A DNA stretch of 64,000 nt from 66-474 sp044464225 (GCA_044464225.1 JBIQLN010000003.1:164742-228741); one strand, 5' to 3'. Shown: positions 26,124 through 35,231, numbered from the stretch's first letter. The notes: a model not told the origin generated them from the letters alone. Translations and numbers: made by a program.

Positions 26124-27542
26124 TCAGTTCATTCCGATCTGGCCCTGCATCGACTTGAAGATGGCGGCGGTGTCGTAGCCGATGCCGTGCTTGAACACCA
26201 GCGGCATGTGCTCGACCGCGGTCACGTCCTTCATCGGGTCGCCGTCGATCACCACGATGTCGGCGCGCTTGCCGACCGCGAGCGAGCCGATGTCCTTTTC
26301 GCGGCCTTCGTATTGCGCGGCATTCAGCGACATGATCCTGACCGCCTGCGGGAACGTGAAACCGTCCGCCTGCACCAGCAGTTCGAGCTGGCGCTTGGAG
26401 GAAAAGCCGGGGATCACGCCGCCGTAACCGGTCGGATCGCTGCCGGCCATCAACAGGCCCCCGGCTTCGACGAAGCGCTTCTCGAGCGCGGTGGCCTTGG
26501 CAAACCCCGCCTTCATGATCTTCGCGCGTGCGGCGGGCATCGCATGCGTTTTCTTCCAGGTGTTTTCGTAGAGATCGCGCAGCGCCGGGTTCAGCAGGTC
26601 CAGCGCGGCCTGCGGCGCCTCCGGCCGGCCCGGCACGAATGTTTCGAACACGCCGAGGGTGGAGGTCAGGGCCACGTGTTTGTCGACCAGCAGTTGGATC
26701 AGCGCTTGCACTTGCGGTGAATCGAGGTCCAGCGCGGCGATGGACTGTTCGCCGCCGCGCGGACACTGGTCGGGCTTCTTGTCCTTGACGAAATCCGTGG
26801 CGACGAAGAAGGTGTGTTCGAGGTCGTCGATGCCGAGGTCCGCGGCTTCGCGGAAGGTCACGGAACACAGATGGCCGGTGACCTTGTCGTGGTGCGCGTG
26901 CGCGGCGTCGATCGCGGCCTTCAATTCGGCGCGGGTGATCTGCATGTAGGCCTTGAACGAGGTGACGCGCTGTTCGGCCCAATAGTCCACCGTGCGCGCG
27001 GCATCGGCCGGGTCCTTGAGGCGGGCCAGGTCTTCGGTGAATCCGCCCTCCCCGTTAAGGTAGGGGCCGGTCACGTCGATGTCGGGACCGATGCGCTTGC
27101 CCGCATCGATGTCGTCGCGCACGTTGAGGTCGACGTACGGCGCAACCGACCCGGTGGTGCGGATGGTGGTTTCGCCGCCCGCGAGGTACAGCGGCGGGAA
27201 GCTGTACGGCATCGCGGTGACGTAGTACGGGCGAAGCCGGGTGGTGTAGAAGAGGTGCTCGTGCATCATCACCAAGCCCGGCAACAGCGTCTTGCCATGC
27301 GCGTCGATCACGGTGGCGCCCGCGGGAACCCGGGTGCTGGCCGCCGGACCGAGCGCCGCGATGCGGCCCTTGTCGATCACCAGCGTCTGGTCGAATTTCG
27401 GAGCGGCGCCGGTACCGTCGACGACGGTGGCGTGGGTCAAGGCGATCACCGGCTGCTCGTAGGCGATCCAGTCCTTCGGATCGGCATGCGCGACCGACAG
27501 CGATGCGAGCAGCGCGAGGAGCAAAACGGGTAGGCGCTTCAT
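26124..27542 (-). CDS. Exported amidohydrolase-family protein
   Basis: The 472-residue protein has a signal peptide (LPVLLLALLASLSVAHAD, end near residue 19) and the metal-dependent amidohydrolase fold: the N-terminal beta-sandwich (ALTHATVVDGTG, LVIDKGRIAALGP), LLPGLVMMHEHLFY carrying a HxH-type ligand pair, KAYMQITRAELKAAIDAAHAH, and GSDPTGYGGV with SLAVGKRADIVVIDGDP near the end. This resembles exported imidazolonepropionase-like and prolidase-like amidohydrolases. The substrate is unknown. GAGGGG precedes ATG 27542 by 6 bases. Confidence 0.85.
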   Translation of the reverse strand: MKRLPVLLLALLASLSVAHADPKDWIAYEQPVIALTHATVVDGTGAAPKFDQTLVIDKGRIAALGPAASTRVPAGATVIDAHGKTLLPGLVMMHEHLFYTTRLRPYYVTAMPYSFPPLYLAGGETTIRTTGSVAPYVDLNVRDDIDAGKRIGPDIDVTGPYLNGEGGFTEDLARLKDPADAARTVDYWAEQRVTSFKAYMQITRAELKAAIDAAHAHHDKVTGHLCSVTFREAADLGIDDLEHTFFVATDFVKDKKPDQCPRGGEQSIAALDLDSPQVQALIQLLVDKHVALTSTLGVFETFVPGRPEAPQAALDLLNPALRDLYENTWKKTHAMPAARAKIMKAGFAKATALEKRFVEAGGLLMAGSDPTGYGGVIPGFSSKRQLELLVQADGFTFPQAVRIMSLNAAQYEGREKDIGSLAVGKRADIVVIDGDPMKDVTAVEHMPLVFKHGIGYDTAAIFKSMQGQIGMN

Positions 27543-27633
27543 GACGATCCCCTCGTGCATTGGAGGCCGGCGCGTCGTGGCCGTGGTGCGCTCAGTCGCC
27601 TGATGGTATATGCCGCCGCGGCAACCGTGGACC

Positions 27634-28269
27634 TCAATGCGCGGGGTCGGCCACTGCGATGACGGTGCGGTTGCGGGCCAGGTCCTTGTGCACGCGGGAC
27701 CACGAGACGAAGCCTGTTCCCCAAAGCGCGATCGCGCAAGCGAGATCGAGGATGCCGTCGGTCGTCACCGCGGCATTGCCGGTTGCGATGGCCATGGCCG
27801 CCGCGATGCCGGCCAGCGTCATCGCCGTGGCCGTGGCGTAGTAGTGGGGGGCGCGGAATATTTTCGCGAGCGGCAAAAAGTGCAGTCCGACGACGAGCGC
27901 GACGGCCGGCGCGAGGTATTGCACCATGTGGTGGCCGATCAGGAGGTATGCGGCCACATTCAGGGCCAGGATCTCCCACGCCAGCACCACCACGAATTGG
28001 CGGCGCATGCCGCGTGGGCCGGCCTCGCGGGTTGCGGTTGCGCGTGAGAGGCGCCGTCCCTCACGTGTCGTGGCCACGCCTGCGAACAGAAGCGTTCCGC
28101 TGAGCACGGCCACGGCAAGGGCGGCGGACCATTTGCATAGCGCGGACTCGGACAGCATGGGAGCCGCCCAGTTGGTCCACAGCGCCGCGAAGATGGCGCA
28201 AACGACGATCCCCGTCCCGCGTCCACGCAATTCGGACGGGGTGACCGCTCGCGGCCGATGCTCGCTCAT
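27634..28269 (-). CDS. Small integral membrane protein
   Basis: The 211-residue product shows about six hydrophobic segments (GIVVCAIFAALWTNWAAPML; WSAALAVAVLSGTLLFAGVA; VVVLAWEILALNVAAYLLIG; LAPAVALVVGLHFLPL; TAMTLAGIAAAMAIA; LDLACAIALWGTGFVSW). It has no recognised motif; similar short multi-spanning proteins are annotated as hypothetical or DUF membrane proteins. It precedes the amidohydrolase gene on the same strand with 91 bp between. Topology is inferred from hydrophobicity only. Confidence 0.6.
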   Translation of the reverse strand: MSEHRPRAVTPSELRGRGTGIVVCAIFAALWTNWAAPMLSESALCKWSAALAVAVLSGTLLFAGVATTREGRRLSRATATREAGPRGMRRQFVVVLAWEILALNVAAYLLIGHHMVQYLAPAVALVVGLHFLPLAKIFRAPHYYATATAMTLAGIAAAMAIATGNAAVTTDGILDLACAIALWGTGFVSWSRVHKDLARNRTVIAVADPAH

Positions 28270-28452
28270 GACGAACCCTGTCGACGATTGCAGGTGCCCG
28301 CCACGATCGCATGCTCCTCCGCGCGCAGGGAGTGGGGTCTGTCAGGGTTCCGCGGTGACAGTCATCATCGCGGGGAATGGGGTGGGCGCTTTCCCGAGGG
28401 GGGCGGCGCGGGCACGTGTCGCACCCGTGCACGCACTCCGCGCGGCATGGCA

Positions 28453-30741
28453 TCAATCGCCCCGATCCCCCGGATGATAGGTCCGCTGCGCGTGCTGCTT
28501 CAGTTGCTCCGGCCAGAAGTACACGGTGCGCAGGTCGCCTGAGGCCCAGCGGTGTTGCTGGTCGGTGAAATGCGGCGACTTCGGATCGCCGCTCTGGCCG
28601 CCCACGTGGATTGCGCGCGCACTGACTTTCGGCCCGAATTCGATCACCGCGACGAAGCTGTTGCCGCTGTGCCCGTAGTACTTTTTGGTGTCGGGCCAAA
28701 GGTGCGTGTTGGAGGCCGCCAGCGAGCCCCAGCGTGACGAGGTGAACGGCACCGCGATGCTGGGCTTGCTGTCGTCGAAGTGCGGCTCGATCGAATCGTC
28801 CGTGCGTTGGTAGCGGTTGATCTCGCCCCAGGGCACGCCCCAGTAGCCGAAATCCTTCTGCAATCGGTCCACGACCTTCGCCAGCGCGGCGAGGCGTGTT
28901 TTCGAATCCGCCTTCTCTGCGATGTAGTCGATTTCGCGCTGGTCGGTCGTGTGCGCGTCGAGGTCACTGGCTTCGGCCTTGGCGGCGACTTCGTTCCACA
29001 TCGTGTCGCCCCACGACACCGCGAGCGTCGTGGGAATCGATGCGATGCCCCAGCGGTCGTCCCAGCTGCGCAGCACCGCGATCGGTCCCGCGAGTTTCGC
29101 TTTCATCGGATCGTTCGCGGGCAGGCCGTCGTAATCCTTCACCAGGATCGGGATCAGCCGCGCGAAGGCGGGCAGGTAGGAATCGAACGCGTCGGTGATC
29201 AGCTTGGCCTTGGTGAAGCCGCGCGCGCCGGTCAGCATTTTCGTCGCGTGGATGCCGCGTGCGTTCTCGCCGAACGAATCCATGTACTGCGGAAAATCCG
29301 CCCGTTTCGGGCTGTCCTTGCCGGCGGCGGAGTAGGGCCAGTTGTTGGTGTTGAACACCCAGCCCGTGCCGGGATTGATGACGTTCGGCATGTCCTCGAT
29401 GGGCGTCATGCCTTGCCATGCCGTCGCGGGATTGCTGCCGTCGACCGGCTTCAGGTAATCGAAGGCGTTGTCGCGTTTCGGGATGAACTGCGGCGCGAGG
29501 AACGCGATCTCGCCCTTGTCGTCGGCGAACAGGGTGTTGTTGGACGAATTGGCCTTCAGCTCGGCGACCTTCATGTAGCTCGCGAGGTCGGTCGCCTTGG
29601 TGCGCAGCCAGCTTTGCTCCAGCGCCGGGATCGGCCGGTTCATCAGCGCCTCGGCGATCCACTTGCCGTTTTCCTCGGCGACGATCGGGCCGTGCTGGGT
29701 GAAGTACGCGGTGAACGTGCGGGCCTTGATCGAGCCGTCGCCGGCGCGGTAGCGGATGGTGATGTCGCGGCTGGTGACCGGCCGTTCCCTGTCGCCGAAC
29801 TTGTAGAAATACTTGCCATCTCTTTTCGAAATGGTCTCGGCAAATTCGTCCACCGCATCCACGCCGGTGGACGTATGCATCCAGCCGATGTGCCTGTTGA
29901 AACCCTGGTAGATGAAGAACTGGCCCCAGGTCGAGGCGCCGTAGGCGTCCAGGCCTTCATCGCTGGTCATTTGCGATTCGCTGCGGAAATTGAAGGTGAC
30001 GTGCGGATTGATCAGCAGCAGCGCGTGGCCGTCGGCGGTGAGTTTGGGTGCGATCGCGATGCCGTTGGAGCCGGTCGGTTCGATCCAGGTGGGCGGCACG
30101 GTTTGTGCCAACGCGACGGTGGTCGCGTGGTCGGCGCCGTAGAACTCCGCGAGCTTGGCAAGATCGACGCGCTCGATGTCGCCGCCGATGCTGCCTTCGG
30201 TGAAGGAGAGCGCCATCCACGGCTCGTAATGCCTGATGACCTTCGGTTGCACGTCCGGATGCGTGGCCAGGTACCAGTTCATGCCATCGGCCCAGGCGTT
30301 CATCAGCTTCTTCAGCCAGGCGGGACTTTTTGCGTAATCCTGTTTCAGCACCACGGGGTCGATGAAAAGCTGGTAGCGCAGGTTGTCCCAGATCGCCGAT
30401 TCACCTTCGGCCTGCGCGCTCCAGCCGAGCGCGGTCAGGTAATTCATCTCGACGCGGTTGAAATCGTCTTCGCATTGCGCGTAGATCATCCCGAACACCG
30501 CATCGGCGTCGGTCTTGCCGTGGATGTGCGCGATGCCCCAGTCGTCGCGGGTGATGGTGACGGCCCGCGCTTCCTTTTGCAGGCGCGCGTATTCGGTGCC
30601 GGTCTTGGCGACGGGCGTTTGCCATGTCGCCGGCGTGGTCGCTTCGGCGGGGGGTTGGGCGTTCGCGCCAAACGTTGCAAGAAGGCCCGCGAGCAGTACG
30701 CCCGCGCAGCCGCGCTGAACCTGATCGAGATGCAACGACAT
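28453..30741 (-). CDS. Penicillin-acylase-family N-terminal nucleophile hydrolase
   Basis: The 762-residue precursor has a signal peptide (residues 1-29, GANAQ) and the acylase layout: an alpha chain with ITRDDWGIAHIHGKTDADAVFGMIYAQCEDDFNRVE, then the autoprocessing nucleophile Ser225 in PTGSNGIAIAPK, starting a beta chain with TADGHALLLINPHV, ANSSNNTLFADDKGEIAFL and NFNTNN-type residues. Processing at Ser225 should give chains of about 195 and 538 residues in the periplasm. Family members cleave penicillin G, cephalosporins, aculeacin or acyl-homoserine lactones; the substrate cannot be read from sequence. It may follow DUF2147 in transcription, 180 bp apart. Confidence 0.88.
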   Translation of the reverse strand: MSLHLDQVQRGCAGVLLAGLLATFGANAQPPAEATTPATWQTPVAKTGTEYARLQKEARAVTITRDDWGIAHIHGKTDADAVFGMIYAQCEDDFNRVEMNYLTALGWSAQAEGESAIWDNLRYQLFIDPVVLKQDYAKSPAWLKKLMNAWADGMNWYLATHPDVQPKVIRHYEPWMALSFTEGSIGGDIERVDLAKLAEFYGADHATTVALAQTVPPTWIEPTGSNGIAIAPKLTADGHALLLINPHVTFNFRSESQMTSDEGLDAYGASTWGQFFIYQGFNRHIGWMHTSTGVDAVDEFAETISKRDGKYFYKFGDRERPVTSRDITIRYRAGDGSIKARTFTAYFTQHGPIVAEENGKWIAEALMNRPIPALEQSWLRTKATDLASYMKVAELKANSSNNTLFADDKGEIAFLAPQFIPKRDNAFDYLKPVDGSNPATAWQGMTPIEDMPNVINPGTGWVFNTNNWPYSAAGKDSPKRADFPQYMDSFGENARGIHATKMLTGARGFTKAKLITDAFDSYLPAFARLIPILVKDYDGLPANDPMKAKLAGPIAVLRSWDDRWGIASIPTTLAVSWGDTMWNEVAAKAEASDLDAHTTDQREIDYIAEKADSKTRLAALAKVVDRLQKDFGYWGVPWGEINRYQRTDDSIEPHFDDSKPSIAVPFTSSRWGSLAASNTHLWPDTKKYYGHSGNSFVAVIEFGPKVSARAIHVGGQSGDPKSPHFTDQQHRWASGDLRTVYFWPEQLKQHAQRTYHPGDRGD

Positions 30742-30870
30742 CGGCTACCCCTCCGTGATCCTGCAATCGCGCAACCTTAGCGCGAAAACGCGGGCGTCGC
30801 GCGGTGAAGTGCGACGCATCAGGAAGGTTGGACGATCGAGCGGTGCCGTTCCCGTACGCCGATGCGCGAC

Positions 30871-30900
30871 GGCGGGATGCGCTGCGCTCCTCCCCGCCCG
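30871..30900. repeat. REP-like palindrome (family 1)
   Basis: GGCGGGATGCGCTGCGCTCC followed by TCCCCGCCCG; matches 11604, 20828 and 8411. It lies between the DUF2147 gene and the acylase gene. Confidence 0.6.
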
Positions 30901-30921
30901 GTAACAGGTTCTCCCGCTGCT

Positions 30922-31416
30922 TCAGCCGTTGTCGTCCGAGCCGGTCGAGGCCGGTTGCGGCTCGGCGGCGTCTTTCCGGATCCAGGTCTGCGTGCGGCCC
31001 AGCATCGGCATGCCGATGTATCCACGCACGTCGAGCTTCTGTCCGTCGTCCTTCAGCGACAGCTTGACCTTGTAGGTCTTGCCGTTGTGAGGATCGAGGA
31101 TCTGTCCGCCGTCCCACTTGTCCCCATCCTTTTTCACGCCCCACATGATCACCATGCCTTCCACCGGCTGGTTGTGGCGCTCGCCCTCGCACTTGTCGCA
31201 GACGGGGTGCGGTCCCTGATCCGAGAACAGCACCTGCTTGACCGTGCCTTGCAAGGTGCCGTCGGTCTGTTCGGTGATCTCGACGATGGATTTCGGCTTG
31301 CCGGTGGCATCGTCGACTTGCGTCCAGGTGCCGACGGGGGTGTCGCTGGCGGCATATGCCGCGGTGGCAAGCACCAGGGCAAACGCGATCAGGAGGGAAC
31401 GGAGAGTGGTGCGCAT
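30922..31416 (-). CDS. DUF2147 exported protein
   Basis: The 164-residue protein has a signal peptide (LLIAFALVLATAAYAAS) and the DUF2147 beta fold: PVGTWTQVDDATGKPKSIVEI, CDKCEGERHNQPVEGMVIMWGV, GGQILDPHNGKTYKVKLSL and LDVRGYIGMPMLGRTQTWIRK. Cysteines in CDKC may form a disulfide. Members are periplasmic or extracellular and of unknown function; some are annotated as adhesion or lipid-related. It is separated from the acylase gene by a REP element and is probably the promoter-proximal gene. Start ATG 31416. Confidence 0.85.
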   Translation of the reverse strand: MRTTLRSLLIAFALVLATAAYAASDTPVGTWTQVDDATGKPKSIVEITEQTDGTLQGTVKQVLFSDQGPHPVCDKCEGERHNQPVEGMVIMWGVKKDGDKWDGGQILDPHNGKTYKVKLSLKDDGQKLDVRGYIGMPMLGRTQTWIRKDAAEPQPASTGSDDNG

Positions 31417-31569
31417 GGCGGCGACTCCGAATGGGCGGTGGAGTTAGCCTGCGCGAGCCGGCGGCGCCCGTCAACTGCGGGGTATCGTGGGGTGCGGGTG
31501 ATCCGCATCAAGGGCAGCGCGACACCCTCTGGCATAATTAAAGGCTGCCTTTTTGCAATGTGATCCACC

Positions 31570-32661
31570 ATGACCGACCTCAGCGAAGCCCGGGTCCGCG
31601 AACTGCTTGCGGGCGTCGTCGATCCGCACACCGGCGTTCCGCTGGCCGAAGGCAGCGCGATCCGCGGCGTGGGCATCGATGGCGACAAGGTCGCGGTCGA
31701 CATCGCGCTCGGCTATCCCGCGCGAGATTGGCGCAAGACCTTCGCTTCCCAAATCAAGTCGGTTCTGGAAAAGGAACCCGCGATCGCCCAGGCGACGGTT
31801 TCGGTGACGCCGCGGATCGCGACCCACAAGGTACAGGGCAACCTGCTGCCGCTGCCTGGCGTGAAGAACATCATCGCGGTGGCGTCGGGCAAGGGTGGCG
31901 TCGGCAAATCCACGGTGGCCGTGAATCTTGCGCTGGCGTTGGCCGCGGAAGGCGCGAACGTCGGCGTGCTGGATGCCGACATCTACGGTCCGAGCCAGCC
32001 ATTGATGCTCGGCATCACGGGACGGCCGCAATCGCCGGACGGCAAGACCATCATCCCGATGACCAACCATGGCTTGCAGGTGATGTCGATCGGCTTCCTG
32101 GTGGGCGAGGACACCGCGATGGTGTGGCGCGGGCCGATGGTGACGCAGGCGCTGACGCAATTGCTGACCTCGACGCACTGGCATGACCTCGATTACCTCG
32201 TGGTGGACATGCCGCCCGGCACCGGCGACATCCAGTTGACGCTCACGCAGCGCGTGCCCGTCGCGGGCGCGGTGATCGTCACCACGCCGCAGGACATTGC
32301 GCTGCTGGATGCAAAGAAGGGCCTGAAGGCGTTCGAGAAGGTACAGGTGCCGGTGCTCGGCATCATCGAGAACATGGCGACGCACGTGTGCTCGAACTGC
32401 GGCCACGAGGAACACGTGTTCGGCGAAGGCGGCGGCGCGCGCATGGCCGAGCAATACGGCGTGCCGTTGCTGGGCTCGCTGCCGCTGGACATCCGCATCC
32501 GCGAGCAGGCCGACGGCGGCAATCCGACCGTGGTGGCGATGCCCGATTCCGATCTGGCGATGCGTTACCGCGAGATCGCGCGCAACACCGCCGCGCGGCT
32601 GTCGCTGCAGGCCGAGCGCGACATGACCGGTGTGCCGAACATCCGCGTCGTCGATGACTGA
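31570..32661 (+). CDS. apbC: Fe-S cluster carrier ATPase ApbC/Mrp
   Basis: The 363-residue protein has an N-terminal MIP18-like domain (VRELLAGVVDPHTGVPL), a P-loop ATPase with the deviant Walker A GKGGVGKST near residue 107, DADIYGPSQPLML, VDMPPGTGD and the Fe-S binding CSNC (Cys274 and Cys277). It binds and delivers iron-sulfur clusters to apo-proteins in the cytoplasm. Start MTDLSE at ATG 31570; a CATAAT sequence at 31533-31538 might be a -10. The flavin reductase gene starts inside its last 8 bp, so translation is likely coupled. Confidence 0.95.
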   Translation: MTDLSEARVRELLAGVVDPHTGVPLAEGSAIRGVGIDGDKVAVDIALGYPARDWRKTFASQIKSVLEKEPAIAQATVSVTPRIATHKVQGNLLPLPGVKNIIAVASGKGGVGKSTVAVNLALALAAEGANVGVLDADIYGPSQPLMLGITGRPQSPDGKTIIPMTNHGLQVMSIGFLVGEDTAMVWRGPMVTQALTQLLTSTHWHDLDYLVVDMPPGTGDIQLTLTQRVPVAGAVIVTTPQDIALLDAKKGLKAFEKVQVPVLGIIENMATHVCSNCGHEEHVFGEGGGARMAEQYGVPLLGSLPLDIRIREQADGGNPTVVAMPDSDLAMRYREIARNTAARLSLQAERDMTGVPNIRVVDD

Positions 32662-33202
32662 GGTCGTCGGGTCGCCCAAACGCGTGCTGTGCCTGTGCGG
32701 CAGCCTGCGGCGCGTTTCCGCCAATCGCGCGGCGCTGGAAGCTGCGCGTGCGTCGGCGCCGGCATCGCTGCGATTCCACGTGTACGCAGGCATGGGCACG
32801 TTGCCGTTGTTCAGTCCCGATGCGGAAGTCGATCCACTGCCGCAAGCGGTGCTCGATCTGCGCGAAGCGGTCGGACGCGCCGACGCGCTGCTGATTGCCT
32901 GCCCCGAATACGCGCACGGCATCCCCGGCGCCTTCAAGAATCTGCTGGACTGGCTGGTCGGTGCGCTGGAATTCCCGGGCAAGCCGGTGCTGCTGCTGAA
33001 CACCTCGGCGCGCGGCTCGCACCACGCACAGGACGCGCTGATGGAAGTGTTGAGGACCATGTCGGCACGCCTTTTGTCGGACGACCCGCTGCCCGTGCGC
33101 CTGCCGGGCGCGGGCTGCGACGTGCAAGCCGTCATGGCAAGTGACGATCGACGGCGCGAGATCGAGGTTGCGCTGGGCGTGCTTGCGGCCGGTCTCGCCT
33201 GA
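32654..33202 (+). CDS. NADPH-dependent FMN reductase-family protein
   Basis: The 182-residue flavodoxin-like protein starts KRVLCLCGSLRRVSANRAAL, a phosphate-binding loop of FMN reductases, and contains CPEYAHGIPGAFKNLLDWLVG and KPVLLLNTSARGSHHAQ, which match the NADPH-dependent FMN reductase and chromate/quinone reductase family. It reduces FMN or quinones in the cytoplasm. ATG at 32654 overlaps the apbC stop by 8 bp. Co-expression with ApbC suggests a role in iron or redox metabolism, which is inferred. Confidence 0.87.
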   Translation: MTEVVGSPKRVLCLCGSLRRVSANRAALEAARASAPASLRFHVYAGMGTLPLFSPDAEVDPLPQAVLDLREAVGRADALLIACPEYAHGIPGAFKNLLDWLVGALEFPGKPVLLLNTSARGSHHAQDALMEVLRTMSARLLSDDPLPVRLPGAGCDVQAVMASDDRRREIEVALGVLAAGLA

Positions 33203-33282
33203 CGCTGGCGCGAGTTCGGCATTCCCGTTATTTTGGCGGCTTTGGCCGGCGCCGTCCGGCAATATTCGAGAGTGGAACGAGC

Positions 33283-33849
33283 GTGAGCATCAAGAGCGAC
33301 AACTGGATCCGCCGCATGGCCGAGCAGCACGGCATGATCGAGCCGTTCGAGCCCGGCCAGGTCAAGCAGAACGGCGGCGGCCGCATCGTGTCGTACGGCA
33401 CGTCGAGCTACGGCTACGACGTGCGCTGCGCGGGCGAATTCAAGATCTTCACCAACATCAACTCGACCATCGTCGACCCCAAGGATTTCGATTCGCGCAA
33501 CTTCGTGGATTTCTCGGGTGACTGCTGCATCATCCCGCCCAATTCCTTCGCACTGGCCCGCACCGTCGAATACTTCCGCATCCCGCGCACGGTGCTGACG
33601 ATCTGCCTCGGCAAGAGCACGTACGCGCGCTGCGGCATCATCGTCAACGTCACGCCGCTGGAGCCCGAATGGGAAGGCCACGTGACACTCGAGTTTTCCA
33701 ACACCACGCCGCTGCCGGCGAAGATCTACGCGAACGAAGGCGTCGCGCAGATGCTGTTCCTGGAATCCGACGAGGTCTGTTCGACCAGCTACAAGGACCG
33801 CGGCGGCAAGTATCAGGGGCAGAAGGGCGTGACGCTTCCGAAAACCTAG
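33283..33849 (+). CDS. dcd: dCTP deaminase (housekeeping)
   Basis: The 188-residue protein is the trimeric dCTP deaminase: SYGTSSYGYDVRC, LGKSTYARCGIIVNVTPLEPEWEGHVTLEFSNTTPLPAKIYANEGVAQMLF and SYKDRGGKYQGQKGVTLP, with the catalytic Glu in the ARCGIIVNVTPLEPEWEGH segment. It converts dCTP to dUTP for dTTP synthesis. Start is GTG at 33283. It is unrelated in sequence to the AvcD gene at 3.3-5.1 kb despite the shared reaction. A family 3 palindromic element follows 20 bp after its stop. Confidence 0.95.
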   Translation: MSIKSDNWIRRMAEQHGMIEPFEPGQVKQNGGGRIVSYGTSSYGYDVRCAGEFKIFTNINSTIVDPKDFDSRNFVDFSGDCCIIPPNSFALARTVEYFRIPRTVLTICLGKSTYARCGIIVNVTPLEPEWEGHVTLEFSNTTPLPAKIYANEGVAQMLFLESDEVCSTSYKDRGGKYQGQKGVTLPKT

Positions 33850-33869
33850 GAAGGTCCGGCCAGGACCTC

Positions 33870-33981
33870 GTCATTCCGGGGCAGACGCGGCCTCATCGCG
33901 TCGGAACCCGGAATCGGTTGCACCGCGGCGAAAGGACCAAACCGATTCCGGATTCGGGCCTGCGGCCCGCTCCGGAATGAC
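33870..33981. repeat. MITE-like palindromic element (family 3, copy B)
   Basis: A 112-bp element is bounded by GTCATTCCGG and CCGGAATGAC. Its right arm, read in reverse complement, closely matches the left arm of the copy at 12781-12896, including GGGCCGCAGGCCCGAATC. It lies 20 bp after dcd and may act as a termination structure. The remainder of 33982-34140 shows no gene. Confidence 0.65.
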
Positions 33982-34140
33982 GAACAACGGGGAAAGTGCG
34001 CCGGGGTCCGGATTCGCGTGGCCACTCGATAGATGCGAGGACGATCGGCAAATCGCGCAGCGCGTTCAGCCCGCTTGTGGCAGACTTGCGCAGCTACGGC
34101 CGGATGGCCGGCCATTTGATCAGCCACGGAGACCGATTCC

Positions 34141-34551
34141 ATGAACCTGCGTTCGTTTGTTGTGCGCCTTGGCGGCGCGGCCATGCTGGCGACGATGTTC
34201 ACGCTCGCGGCGTGCAACGGCACGGTTCGCAGCGGCGGCGAGGCCACGGTCAACGTGCCGCACCAGTACGACATGACGATCGGTGCGTTCAAGGACAACC
34301 AATTCATGGTGGACGGCGCGGTGCTCAGCGCACCGGACCTGGAAGCCCACTTCCGTTATCTGCAGGACCAGAAGCAACTGCCGAAGACGGTGTTGCTGGA
34401 AGACACCGATTCGGCCAAGGTCAACAACGCGGCGCTGGAAGAATTCGCCAGTCTGCAACTCGCCTTCCACTTCACCGGTTACGTGATGCACAAGGGCAAG
34501 CTGACCCTGATGAGTGCGGTGCAGGCGCCCAAGGACAAGGACGAGAAGTAA
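34141..34551 (+). CDS. Lipoprotein, ExbD/TolR-like periplasmic fold possible
   Basis: The 136-residue product has a lipoprotein signal with lipobox LAAC (MLATMFTLAAC, Cys25), so it is anchored in the envelope. The rest contains AVLSAPDLEAHFRYLQDQKQLPKTVLLEDTDSAKVNNAALEEFASLQLAF, which resembles the periplasmic domain of ExbD/TolR in pattern, but there is no N-terminal transmembrane helix of that family. I do not recognise a named family. It stands alone; pcp is convergent 14 bp away. Confidence 0.65.
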   Translation: MNLRSFVVRLGGAAMLATMFTLAACNGTVRSGGEATVNVPHQYDMTIGAFKDNQFMVDGAVLSAPDLEAHFRYLQDQKQLPKTVLLEDTDSAKVNNAALEEFASLQLAFHFTGYVMHKGKLTLMSAVQAPKDKDEK

Positions 34552-34565
34552 GCGCCGACCCCGGG

Positions 34566-35231
34566 TCAGGCCACCGCACCGGCCGCAATGCTCACGTCTT
34601 TGCGCGCGGTCAACGTTGTGTGCACGATCACCTCCAGCGCGCGCGTCACCTGATCGAGCGGCATGCCAGGCTGGCCGTGCGTCGCGGCCTGTTCCGGCAG
34701 CCAGGGCACGTGCACGAACCCCGCGCGGGTATTGCGGCAGCGGCGAAGCGCGTGCATCAGCGCGTAGAACACCTGGTTGCATACATAGGTGCCGGCCGTC
34801 TGCGAAATGTGCGCCGCGATGCCGGCCTCGTGCAGTGCCAGCAGCGATGCCTTGATCGGCAAGGTCGTGAAGAACGCGTTCGTGCCACCGCGCAGCACCG
34901 GCAGGTCCACCGGTTGCGCACCTGCGTTGTCCGGAATGCGCGCGTCGATCAGGTTGATCGCGACGCGTTCCAGCGAAATGCCTTCACGCCCGCCGGCAAG
35001 GCCTACCGCAATGGCGACCTTCGGTTCCGCCTTGCGAAGCGCGTGCCACAGCGCGGGTACCGATGAATCGAACTCGCAGGGCAGTTCCGCCGTCACTACA
35101 CGGTGCTCTTCGATCAGGCAGCCATCCAGCGCGCGCACCGCCTCCCAGGACGGATTCAGCTTCTCGCCGCCAAACGGTGCGAAGCCGGTCAGCAGGACGG
35201 TGCGTTCGCGCTGGCGCGTGGATCGTTGCAA
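34566..35231 (-). CDS. pcp: Pyroglutamyl-peptidase I
   Basis: The 221-residue cysteine peptidase removes N-terminal pyroglutamate from peptides, releasing 5-oxoproline. The catalytic triad motifs are visible: Glu in GLAGGREGISLERVAIN, Cys in AGTYVCNQVFY and His in AGFVHVPWLPEQ, with LLTGFAPFGGEKLNPSW at the start. The start codon appears to be TTG at 35231 (10 bases after the DUF979 stop); no nearer ATG or GTG precedes the LLTGF block. As last gene of the operon, its product feeds the 5-oxoproline pathway encoded upstream. Confidence 0.9.
   Translation of the reverse strand: MQRSTRQRERTVLLTGFAPFGGEKLNPSWEAVRALDGCLIEEHRVVTAELPCEFDSSVPALWHALRKAEPKVAIAVGLAGGREGISLERVAINLIDARIPDNAGAQPVDLPVLRGGTNAFFTTLPIKASLLALHEAGIAAHISQTAGTYVCNQVFYALMHALRRCRNTRAGFVHVPWLPEQAATHGQPGMPLDQVTRALEVIVHTTLTARKDVSIAAGAVA

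Noticed and set aside
33283..33849. dcd as a second defence-type dCTP deaminase
   Set aside because: It has the full housekeeping Dcd fold, no NTPase domain and normal GC content.
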